The translations under genes and the position numbers were made by a program. This document shows positions 1 to 6,085 of a DNA stretch of 7,267 bases, in pieces (positions within the stretch are counted from its first letter, which is position 1; every line of letters starts with the position of its first letter). Source of the stretch: AC-37 sp036386455 (GTDB lineage: Bacteria; Actinomycetota; Thermoleophilia; Solirubrobacterales; Thermoleophilaceae); contig DASVVS010000045.1 in the NCBI GenBank assembly GCA_036386455.1, positions 1 through 7,267 of the forward strand. Direction: 5' to 3'. Under the pieces are notes generated by a model. That model had not been told where the DNA came from, did no database searches, and was given only the letters and a program-made list of their open reading frames with translations.

Positions 1-134
1 TGACCCTCACCGCGCGCGTGACGAAGGCCGGCAAGCAGCGGCTGCAGAAGGCCAAGAAGAACGTGAGCGCCCGCGCCGAGATGGCGATCCCGGGCGCGCC
101 CACGCGCACGAAGAGCCTGAAGCTGCTGCGCTGA
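1..134 (+). CDS. C-terminal end of an unidentified Lys/Arg-rich protein (5' truncated)
   Basis: An open frame (first full codon at base 3) enters from the left edge and ends at TGA 132-134, giving 43 residues. They begin TLTARVTKAGKQRLQKAKKN and end in SLKLLR. The segment reads as an alternating beta-strand pattern with many Lys and Arg. In my experience this is common at the C-terminus of exported or cell-surface proteins of Solirubrobacter-like actinobacteria, where Ig-like or bacterial-repeat domains finish in such a strand. That family assignment is inference, because no catalytic motif is visible. The gene ends 30 bases before the glycosidase start on the same strand. No terminator hairpin is visible between them, so read-through into the next gene is possible. 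Confidence 0.6.
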   Translation, partial: TLTARVTKAGKQRLQKAKKNVSARAEMAIPGAPTRTKSLKLLR

Positions 135-151
135 CGCGACCGCCGCGCAGG

Positions 152-157
152 TAGGCT
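152..157 (+). promoter_or_regulatory. -10-like TAGGCT just upstream of the GH31 start
   Basis: TAGGCT fits the minimal TAnnnT -10 pattern and ends 7 bases before the ATG at 165. That is the spacing expected if transcription starts at or next to the start codon (leaderless mRNA, common in actinobacteria). The only -35 candidate is CTGACG at 131-136, with a short 15-base spacer. The same bases overlap AGGTAGG (149-155), a possible weak Shine-Dalgarno 9 bases from the ATG. The two readings cannot be separated from sequence alone. Confidence 0.3.
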
Positions 158-164
158 GCCCGCC

Positions 165-2555
165 ATGTCCAGGGGGGCGCGCTGGGGCATCCTCGTGACG
201 CTCGCAGCGCTCATGGTGCCCGGGATTGCGAATGCGGCCACCGTCACCGACGGCGCGGCCCGCTTCCAGGTCCTCACGCCCACGCTGATCCGGCTCGAGT
301 ACGCCGCGGACGGACGCTTCGAGGACCGCACCACCATGACGGCCACCAACCGGCGTCTGAGGGCGCGGTTCAAGACGTCCGTGGAGAACGGCGTGCGCGT
401 GATCCGCACGGGCCGCATGACTCTCCGCTACCGCCGCGGCTCGGGTCCGTTCACGACGGCGAACCTCGTGGCGGTCGTCCGCCGCGGCGGCCGCGCCGTG
501 CGCGTGCACCCGCGCTTCCCGCCACCGCCCGGCCCGCCGCCGGAGCCGCCCAACCCGCCGTCGCGCACGCAGGCGCCGCCCAACCCCGACCCGGATCCCG
601 CGCCGCGCACCTCCGGCAACCTCGGCGGCTGGACGCGCGGGATGGACGACCAGGAGCGTCCGGTGCCGCTGGCCGACGGGCTGCTCTCGCGCGACGGCTT
701 CCACCTGCTCGACGACAGCCGCTCGCCGATCCTCACCTCGGGCGATCCCGGCTTCGAGCCGCGGCCGCAGCGCTCCGGCGCCTACCAGGACGGCTACCTG
801 TTCGGCTACGGGCTCGACTACGCGGCGGGGCTCACCGACCTGCGCAGGCTCGCCGGCTCCGCCCCGCTGCTCCCGCGCCGCGCGTTCGGCAACTGGTTCT
901 CGCGCTGGTGGCCGTACGGCGCCGCCGACCTCCAGGCGATCGTCGAGCGCTTCGGCGCGGAGCGGATCCCGCTCGACGTGCTCGGCCTCGACACCGACTT
1001 CAAGGCCCCGACCGGCCGCTTCGGGGCGATCGCGAACAACGTGGTCGGCCGCGACCCCGGCTACCCGTACTCGTGGAACGGCTGGGAGTGGAACCGCGAC
1101 CTCTACCCCGATCCGAAGGCGTTCGTCGACTGGCTGCACGCACGCGGCCTCGCGACCTACCTGAACGTGCACCCGTCGATCGGCGAGCAGGACCCGCGCT
1201 GGGCCGAGGCCCAGCAGCGCTCCGGCGGGCTGATCCCCGCGAACCGGGTCTCGTGCGGGTACTTCATGGCCGACCCGGGCGAGTGCGCCGTGTTCGACTG
1301 GGCGAACCCGAGGCACCTCGACGCCTACTGGGCGCTGCACGCGCCGTTCGAGCGCGACGGCATCGACTTCTGGTGGCTCGACTGGTGCTGCGACGAGTCG
1401 CGCGCCCGCGCGCCCGGCCTGACCGAGGACACCTGGATCAACCGGCTGTACGAGCGCCGCAGCCGCGCCCGCGGAAGCCGCTGGCCGGCCTTCTCGCGGA
1501 TCGGCTCCTCGTACTGGGCCTACTTCGGCCGGCAGGAGCCGGGCGCGTTCGCCGAGCACCGCCAGACGATCCACTTCACCGGCGACACGGCGGCGACCTG
1601 GGAGAACCTCGACTTCCAGAGCCGCCTCACGGTCGCCGAGGGCAACCTCGGGATCCCGTACGTGAGCCACGACGTCGGCAGCTTCAAGGGCAAGCATCTG
1701 GCCGACGACATGTACGTGCGCTGGCTCCAGGCCGGCGCGTTCGGCCCGATCGACCGGCTTCACTCGAACCACGGCGACCGGCTGCCCTGGGAGTACACGG
1801 GTGAGACGGCGCGGATCGCCGCCGACCTGCTCCGGCTGCGGGGCTCGCTCGTCCCGCTCCTCTACACGCTCGCGCGCGAGGCGCACGACACCGGGCTGCC
1901 GATGGCGCGCGGCATGTACCTGCGCTGGCCCGAGCACGGCGACGCGTACACGCACGACCGCCAGTACATGCTCGGCGACGACCTGCTCGTGGCGCCGGTC
2001 GGCACGCCCGGCGACCCCGCGGTCAAGGCGGTCTGGTTCCCGCCCGGGGAATGGGTCGACTCGTTCACCGGCGAGCGCCACCGCGGTCCGGCCGTGAAGC
2101 AACTCAGCGTGCCGCTCGCGCGCATGCCGGTGTTCGCGCGCGCGGGCAGCGTGGTGGTGCGTCAGCCGTACCGGCCCAACGAGGCGGCGGGCGCCCCCAA
2201 GCGGCTGCTGCTCGACGTGCGCGCCGGCGGCGACGACGCCTCGCGGCTGTACGAGGACGCCGGCGACGGGCGCGCCTTCCGCCGCGGCGAGTACGCCTTC
2301 ACGCCGCTCGTGCACCGGGACCGCGGGCGGCGCGGCGCCACGATCGCGATCGGGCGCTCACGCGGGTCGTTCCCCGGGAAGCGCTCGAGCCGGGGGTGGG
2401 AGGTGAGGCTGATCGGCGTCGCGCGCCCGCGTGCTGTGACGATCGACGGGCGGCGAGTCGCCGGCTGGAGCTACGACGAGGCGGCGCGCACCGTGACGGT
2501 CCGCACCCCGAAGCTGTCCACCGCGCGCTCGGCGCGGATCGCGATCGCGCCCTAG
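165..2555 (+). CDS. Secreted glycoside hydrolase family 31 enzyme (alpha-glucosidase/alpha-xylosidase-like)
   Basis: This predicted exported retaining glycosidase (796 aa) cleaves or transfers alpha-linked sugars. A signal peptide occupies residues 1-24, with likely cleavage after ANA. The N-terminal beta-sandwich (about 25-235) contains NLGGW (152-156) and DGLLSRDG (171-178), both typical of GH31. The TIM barrel (about 240-580) carries LDTDF (275-279), the nucleophile motif FWWLDW with Asp406, the acid/base motif HFTGD with Asp474, SHDVGSF (501-507) and RLHS (531-534). Beta domains follow, including LLVAPV (607-612) and the metal-site-like YEDAGDG (696-702). The length is normal for GH31. 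All four cysteines (364, 374, 408, 409) lie near the active site, and a Pro-rich insert fills about 119-147. The ATG at 165 is chosen because it gives the signal peptide. The substrate cannot be told from sequence: glucosidase, xylosidase and transglucosidase members share these motifs. The stop overlaps that of the convergent gene. Confidence 0.92.
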   Translation: MSRGARWGILVTLAALMVPGIANAATVTDGAARFQVLTPTLIRLEYAADGRFEDRTTMTATNRRLRARFKTSVENGVRVIRTGRMTLRYRRGSGPFTTANLVAVVRRGGRAVRVHPRFPPPPGPPPEPPNPPSRTQAPPNPDPDPAPRTSGNLGGWTRGMDDQERPVPLADGLLSRDGFHLLDDSRSPILTSGDPGFEPRPQRSGAYQDGYLFGYGLDYAAGLTDLRRLAGSAPLLPRRAFGNWFSRWWPYGAADLQAIVERFGAERIPLDVLGLDTDFKAPTGRFGAIANNVVGRDPGYPYSWNGWEWNRDLYPDPKAFVDWLHARGLATYLNVHPSIGEQDPRWAEAQQRSGGLIPANRVSCGYFMADPGECAVFDWANPRHLDAYWALHAPFERDGIDFWWLDWCCDESRARAPGLTEDTWINRLYERRSRARGSRWPAFSRIGSSYWAYFGRQEPGAFAEHRQTIHFTGDTAATWENLDFQSRLTVAEGNLGIPYVSHDVGSFKGKHLADDMYVRWLQAGAFGPIDRLHSNHGDRLPWEYTGETARIAADLLRLRGSLVPLLYTLAREAHDTGLPMARGMYLRWPEHGDAYTHDRQYMLGDDLLVAPVGTPGDPAVKAVWFPPGEWVDSFTGERHRGPAVKQLSVPLARMPVFARAGSVVVRQPYRPNEAAGAPKRLLLDVRAGGDDASRLYEDAGDGRAFRRGEYAFTPLVHRDRGRRGATIAIGRSRGSFPGKRSSRGWEVRLIGVARPRAVTIDGRRVAGWSYDEAARTVTVRTPKLSTARSARIAIAP
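2531..2551. terminator. Hairpin at the convergent gene junction (weak terminator candidate)
   Basis: GGCGCG (2531-2536) and CGCGCC (2546-2551) form a perfect 6-base-pair stem around the 9-base loop GATCGCGAT, whose ends can pair further. It lies in the last codons of the GH31 gene, directly before the shared CTAG stop. It is symmetrical and so could act on transcripts from either side. Neither strand has a T-run after it, so classical intrinsic termination is doubtful, and GC-rich coding DNA produces such stems by chance. Confidence 0.25.
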
Positions 2556-4387
2556 CCGGCCGGGACGCGGCAGAGCTGCCCGAAGGTGGCGACCCACGCG
2601 CGCCCGGACGACGCCGGCAGGGCGAGCGGCTCGGCGTTCGGCATGGAGGAGGTACGCGCGGTGATGCGCGCCTCCTGGCGAGCGTTCTCGGGCGCGGCGG
2701 CGTCGTAAGGAGTGGCGGCGGCTTTCCTCGTCCCCTTCCGCTTCGCGGCCGGCAGCAGCCGGTCGCGGTCGACCGCGTAGTTGTCGCGCGGATCGACGTC
2801 GTCGCTCGCGGACACGCGCGCCGGCACCTCGACCGTCTTCCCGGCGGCCTTGCGGCCCACCTGGGCGGAGAAGAGGAACGTGCGCGAGCGGCCCGGGCTC
2901 ACGTACTTGGTTCCGAAGCTCACCACGCCCCGCGAGAGGCTTCCGCCGCGCACCCGCCCGAGCGCCCGCGGCAGCGTGGCCGACGCCTTGATCGCCCGCG
3001 CGCGCGTGCTCGACGAGTTGGTGACCGTCATCCGGTAGAGCACGCGCCGGCCGCGGCGCACGCTCTTCACCCGGTCGTCGATCGCCACGCGCACGTTCGG
3101 CCGCGCCCCGCCCGAGGAGGAGCTCGGCGGCTGCCCCGGCGGCGGCTCCACGCGCGCCGCGGGCCTCGACCGCGCGATCCGCACCACGTCGATCCCGCGG
3201 GCGTGGTCGAGCGAGTAGACGATCTCGCCGCTCGGATCGGTCGGCGGGTAGTAGACCGACCACGTCATGTTCTTGGCCGGGACCCAGAAGCCGACCGGCC
3301 GGATGTCGCTCGGGTTGGAGACGTCGAGGAAGCGCGTGCCGGCCTCGTACCAGCCCTGCGCGATGAGGCCGGAGCGCTCGTCGAAGTAGTGCGCCGAGCA
3401 GAGCGACGCCTTCGACGGGTCCACGGGCACGACGTAGTCGTCGAGCGGCCGCAGCACCTTGTCCTCCCCGATCTGCCAGGTCTCGACCTGGCCGGCGCCG
3501 TCGCAGGTCGGGCGGTTGTAGTCCTCCTCGGTCACGACCACCACGCTCGACTCGGCGGCCGGGTCGCTCCCGGGCGGAGCCGTCAGGAGCGACGAGTTGT
3601 TCAGCCGGAGCGAGTTGTGGTGGATGAAGTCGTTGAGCGCCTTGCCGTCGGTCGGCTCCACGCCGTACTTGCTCTTGCCCTGGTCGTTGGTGCGGTGCAC
3701 GAGCTTGGGCTTCTTCGGATCGGTCACGTCGTAGGACGCCGTACCGCCGCCGCCCACGATCCACGCGAGCCCCTCGGAGTCCACCTGGACGTCGTGCGAG
3801 GCGAGCCCGCCGGTCGCCTCGTCGGCCCGGAAGTTGCCCGCGAACTTCGGCGCCCGCGGGTCGGTCAGGTCCACGACGTCGATACCGGACGCGGTGCCCG
3901 CCAGGTACACGTAGCGGCAGCTCTGGATGCAGCTCGCCGTGTGGCCGGTGCCGCGCGTGGGCGTGCCGAAGAACACCTCGCCCTCCGACCCGAAGATCGT
4001 GCCGGTGTCGAAGGTCGACAGGATCGTGGGATTGCGCGGGTCCTTGATCGAGATCACGTAGAGGACCCCCTTGCCCTCCGAGGGATCGTTCGAGATCAGG
4101 AGGACGTCGCCGGCCAGGTCCACGTCCTCGTTCTCGAAGTGCGGCAGCGCGAGCGACCCGATCTTCTGCGGCGTCTCGGGCTTCGACACGTCGTACACGG
4201 AGAGCCCGCGCAGCGTCGAGACGTACATCTCGCTCCCGCGGAAGCGCGCCGAGATCCCGGCCGGCTCGTCGAGCGTGGCCAGCCAGCTCACGTTGTCGGA
4301 CTTCTCGGCGGGCGGCTCGGGGAGCGCGATCGCGCTCGGGGCGTACACCAGAACGGTGACGAGAATCGCGATCAGCGCGCGCTTCAT
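2552..4387 (-). CDS. Secreted LVIVD-repeat beta-propeller protein with C-terminal DUF11-like domain
   Basis: This 611-residue predicted exported protein has a signal peptide at residues 1-21 (MKRALIAILV, then a hydrophobic stretch ending SAIA). Residues about 30-405 form repeated blades of the LVIVD type, each like 'G-hydrophobic-x-V-x-D-[VL]-[ST]-[DN]-P-x-x-P': GLSVYDVSKP (61), VISIKDPRNP (111), GIDVVDLTDPRAP (168), GTASYDVTDPKKP (215) and GTRFLDVSNP (350). Histidines recur after blades (His83, 149, 198, 256/257, 333), and Cys153/Cys157 could form a disulfide. A Pro/Ser linker (about 413-429) leads to a DUF11/CARDB-like sandwich (about 430-545, containing VLYRMTVTNSSST) and a basic, Ala-rich tail without a sortase motif or final membrane helix. 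LVIVD proteins are mostly uncharacterised extracellular proteins, and no reaction can be assigned. The frame stays open far upstream, antisense to amt, but the ATG at 4387 is chosen because the signal peptide starts there. No Shine-Dalgarno is close to it. The gene is divergent from amt and convergent with GH31. Confidence 0.88.
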   Translation of the reverse strand: MKRALIAILVTVLVYAPSAIALPEPPAEKSDNVSWLATLDEPAGISARFRGSEMYVSTLRGLSVYDVSKPETPQKIGSLALPHFENEDVDLAGDVLLISNDPSEGKGVLYVISIKDPRNPTILSTFDTGTIFGSEGEVFFGTPTRGTGHTASCIQSCRYVYLAGTASGIDVVDLTDPRAPKFAGNFRADEATGGLASHDVQVDSEGLAWIVGGGGTASYDVTDPKKPKLVHRTNDQGKSKYGVEPTDGKALNDFIHHNSLRLNNSSLLTAPPGSDPAAESSVVVVTEEDYNRPTCDGAGQVETWQIGEDKVLRPLDDYVVPVDPSKASLCSAHYFDERSGLIAQGWYEAGTRFLDVSNPSDIRPVGFWVPAKNMTWSVYYPPTDPSGEIVYSLDHARGIDVVRIARSRPAARVEPPPGQPPSSSSGGARPNVRVAIDDRVKSVRRGRRVLYRMTVTNSSSTRARAIKASATLPRALGRVRGGSLSRGVVSFGTKYVSPGRSRTFLFSAQVGRKAAGKTVEVPARVSASDDVDPRDNYAVDRDRLLPAAKRKGTRKAAATPYDAAAPENARQEARITARTSSMPNAEPLALPASSGRAWVATFGQLCRVPAG

Positions 4388-4393
4388 CCGCGG

Positions 4394-4399
4394 ATCATG
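4394..4399 (-). promoter_or_regulatory. -10-like CATGAT just upstream of the LVIVD gene start
   Basis: Read on the minus strand, CATGAT matches TATAAT at four of six positions and ends 6 bases before the ATG at 4387. That fits a leaderless start and would explain why no Shine-Dalgarno is seen. No good -35 is found at the right distance. An alternative weak pair on the same strand is TTGTCG (4433-4428) with GAGATT (4409-4404), 18 bases apart, which would leave a leader of about 10 bases. Neither is strong. Confidence 0.22.
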
Positions 4400-4419
4400 A
4401 CGCAATCTCGCTTCCGGAG

Positions 4420-4449
4420 CGGCCCTTCGACAACCGGGCGAACGGGCCG
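4420..4449. other. Bulged stem-loop in the divergent intergenic region
   Basis: CGGCCCTTCG (4420-4429) pairs with CGAA-C-GGGCCG (4439-4449), forming ten base pairs interrupted by one bulged C, around a 9-base loop. It lies between the divergent LVIVD and amt starts. No T-run follows on either strand, so it is not an ordinary terminator. It could be part of a leader RNA, an operator or a chance GC-rich structure; I cannot choose between these. Confidence 0.3.
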
Positions 4450-4467
4450 GGGCAGATTTCCGACACC

Positions 4468-4496
4468 TGTCTAACGACGGTTGGACAACCCGTCCA
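4468..4496. promoter_or_regulatory. Cluster of overlapping inverted repeats, candidate operator of the amt operon
   Basis: Three overlapping palindromes are packed into 29 bases about 75-100 bases upstream of amt. TGTCTAAC-gacg-GTTGGACA (4468-4487) matches in 7 of 8 arm positions. GGTTG-ga-CAACC (4479-4490) and TGGAC-aaccc-GTCCA (4482-4496) are perfect. A -10-like TACGGT (4497-4502) follows directly, so a bound protein would cover the -35 position, where no TTGACA-like hexamer stands at the right spacing. This pattern would suit a regulated nitrogen promoter. It does not clearly match the GlnR (GTnAC-N6-GnAAC), AmtR or NtrC consensus as I know them, so the regulator is unknown. It could also serve the divergent LVIVD gene. 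Confidence 0.35.
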
Positions 4497-4554
4497 TACG
4501 GTGGCTGCAACGTCATCGAACTACGCCCGCAGCCGCCGACGGCGAGGGCATGAC

Positions 4555-4560
4555 AGGAGG
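4555..4560 (+). promoter_or_regulatory. Ribosome binding site AGGAGG that sets the amt start
   Basis: A perfect AGGAGG lies 10 bases before the ATG at 4571. It favours this start over the in-frame ATGs at 4481 and 4550, which would add residues ahead of a clean signal peptide. The ATG at 4550 lies upstream of this site and could not use it. Confidence 0.7.
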
Positions 4561-4570
4561 CAACACCAAC

Positions 4571-6085
4571 ATGAGACGACGGGCTCTCCGAGCGGTTCTG
4601 GTCCCGCTCGCCCTGCTCGCGTTGCTCGCCGTCCCAGGGGTCGCTTACGCGGACTCGCTGGAAGCGGCGGGTAACGAGGTGCTCGGCGACACGGTGCCGC
4701 TCAACACGATGTGGGTCCTCGTGGCGGCCGTCCTGGTCCTGTTCATGCAGGCCGGGTTTGCGCTGCTCGAGATCGGCTTCTCGCGGGCGAAGAACGCGGG
4801 CACGGGGATCGCGAAGATCCTCACCAACCTCTCGATCGCGGCGATCGCGTACTACGCGTGCGGCTTCGCCTTCGCGTTCGGGACCGGCGGGAGCGAGGGC
4901 GACCTGATCGGCACGACCGGGTTCCTGCTCCAGGACTTCGGCGATCCGCAGGAGGCGTTCTTCCCGAGCGGCCTCGGTCTCTCGGACGCCACTATCGAGT
5001 CGAAGTGGCTCTTCCAGTTCGCGTTCTGCGCGGTCTCCCTGGCGATCGTCTGGGGCACCACGCTCGAGCGGATCAAGTACTCGGCCTACGTCGTGTACGC
5101 GGTCGTGTTCGCGGCGGTCATCTACCCGATCGGCTCGCACTGGGTCTTCGGCGGCGGCTGGCTGCAGTCGAACCTGGGCATGCAGGACTTCGCCGGCTCG
5201 ACGGCGGTCCACCTCATCGGTGCGACCGGCGCGCTCGCGGCTCTGCTCCTGCTCGGCCCGCGCAAGGGCAAGTACGGCCCCGACGGCAAGCCCCGGGCGA
5301 TCCCCGGGCACTCCATGCCGCTCGTGGGCCTCGGGATCATCATCCTGTTCATCGGCTGGTTCGGCTTCAACGCCGGCTCGACGCTGAACGCGACCGACTC
5401 CCGCTTCGCGGAGGTCGCGATGGTCACGATGCTCGGTGCCGCCGCCGGTGTGCTCGGCGCGTTCATCACGACCACGCTGTTCCAGCGGACGATCGACATC
5501 GGCATGGTCGGCAACGGCATGATCGCCGGCCTGGTCGGCATCACCGCGCCGTCCGGCTACGTCGAGGCGTGGGCCGCGATCCCGATCGGCCTGGTCGCCG
5601 GTCTCATCGTCGTGGCGGGCGTGATCACCATCGACAAGAAGCTCGACGACCCGGTGGGCGCTCTCTCGGCCCACGGTCTCGCGGGCATCTGGGGAACCCT
5701 GGCCTGCGGCATCTTCAGCAGCCCGGACCTCGCGGCGTACAACGCGTTCGGCAAGCCCGGGCTCGTGTACAACGGCTCGTTCGACCAGCTCGGCACCCAG
5801 GCGCTCGGCGTCGTGACGGTGTTCGGCTTCGTGTTCCTGCTCAGCATCGCGACGTTCGCCGCCATCAAGGCGACCATCGGGCTGCGGGTCACGGAGGAGG
5901 AAGAGGACGCCGGCCTCGACATCGTCGAGCACGGGATGTACGGCTATCCCGAGCAGTTCATCCCGGCGCCTGAGATCGGTGCGGCCTCGACGGGCCCCGC
6001 CGCTCCGGCGTACGCCGGCGGATCGGCCAGCCCGGTGACCGCCATGAGAGCGGATGCTCCGGCCGCAGGAGGTGTGGGCGCATGA
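4571..6085 (+). CDS. amt: Ammonium transporter, Amt/AmtB family
   Basis: This trimeric inner-membrane channel takes up ammonium. The 504-residue product starts with a signal peptide (1-27, cleavage after AYA), as in many bacterial AmtB proteins, followed by about eleven membrane segments. The pore twin histidines are His214 (in STAVHLIGATG) and His368 (in SAHGLAGIWG), corresponding to E. coli His168 and His318. Asp206 in QDFAGS, Trp197 in FGGGW and the phenylalanines of WLFQFAF (146-152) match the external ammonium-binding site and Phe gate. The conserved cytoplasmic C-terminal segment that couples to GlnK is present as GLDIVEHGMYGYPE (448-461). A further tail of about 43 Ala/Pro/Gly-rich residues follows, longer than I expect for the family. 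The stop overlaps the glnK start as ATGA, so the two proteins are translationally coupled partners. Expression is probably nitrogen-regulated through the upstream palindromes (inference). Assignment to the family is firm; methylammonium or other substrates are not excluded. Confidence 0.97.
   Translation: MRRRALRAVLVPLALLALLAVPGVAYADSLEAAGNEVLGDTVPLNTMWVLVAAVLVLFMQAGFALLEIGFSRAKNAGTGIAKILTNLSIAAIAYYACGFAFAFGTGGSEGDLIGTTGFLLQDFGDPQEAFFPSGLGLSDATIESKWLFQFAFCAVSLAIVWGTTLERIKYSAYVVYAVVFAAVIYPIGSHWVFGGGWLQSNLGMQDFAGSTAVHLIGATGALAALLLLGPRKGKYGPDGKPRAIPGHSMPLVGLGIIILFIGWFGFNAGSTLNATDSRFAEVAMVTMLGAAAGVLGAFITTTLFQRTIDIGMVGNGMIAGLVGITAPSGYVEAWAAIPIGLVAGLIVVAGVITIDKKLDDPVGALSAHGLAGIWGTLACGIFSSPDLAAYNAFGKPGLVYNGSFDQLGTQALGVVTVFGFVFLLSIATFAAIKATIGLRVTEEEEDAGLDIVEHGMYGYPEQFIPAPEIGAASTGPAAPAYAGGSASPVTAMRADAPAAGGVGA
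6067..6074 (+). promoter_or_regulatory. Ribosome binding site AGGAGGTG of glnK inside the end of amt
   Basis: AGGAGGTG matches the anti-Shine-Dalgarno sequence fully and ends 7 bases before the ATG at 6082. It lies inside the last codons of amt. This strong site, with the ATGA overlap, suggests high and coupled translation of glnK, and it supports the first of the two nearby ATGs (6082, not 6088). Confidence 0.7.

Noticed and set aside
908..1804. Forward 298-codon open frame within the GH31 gene
   Set aside because: It lies in the +1/+2 frame of a gene with intact catalytic motifs, and its Arg/Pro-rich translation is typical of GC-rich overlap.
2051..4474. Forward 807-codon open frame opposite the LVIVD gene
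   Set aside because: Its translation is Arg/Ala/His-rich low complexity without any motif. It crosses the end of the GH31 gene out of frame and runs antisense to a well-supported gene.
4468..4510. GlnR box or sigma-54 promoter upstream of amt
   Set aside because: I found no GTnAC-N6-GnAAC pair and no GG-N10-GC element with adequate flanks. TTGGAC at 4481 is only 10 bases from TACGGT, too close to be a normal -35/-10 pair.
4481..4570. Upstream in-frame start giving Amt 30 extra residues
   Set aside because: The ATG at 4481 would lie within the candidate operator, has no Shine-Dalgarno, and puts a polar stretch ahead of a complete signal peptide that begins after AGGAGG at 4571.
4388..5932. 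Long reverse open frame joined in frame to the LVIVD gene (1126 codons in total)
   Set aside because: The upstream 515 codons run antisense to amt and have the skewed Asp/Arg/Glu/His composition of a GC-rich shadow frame. A clear signal peptide starts at 4387, which marks the true start.
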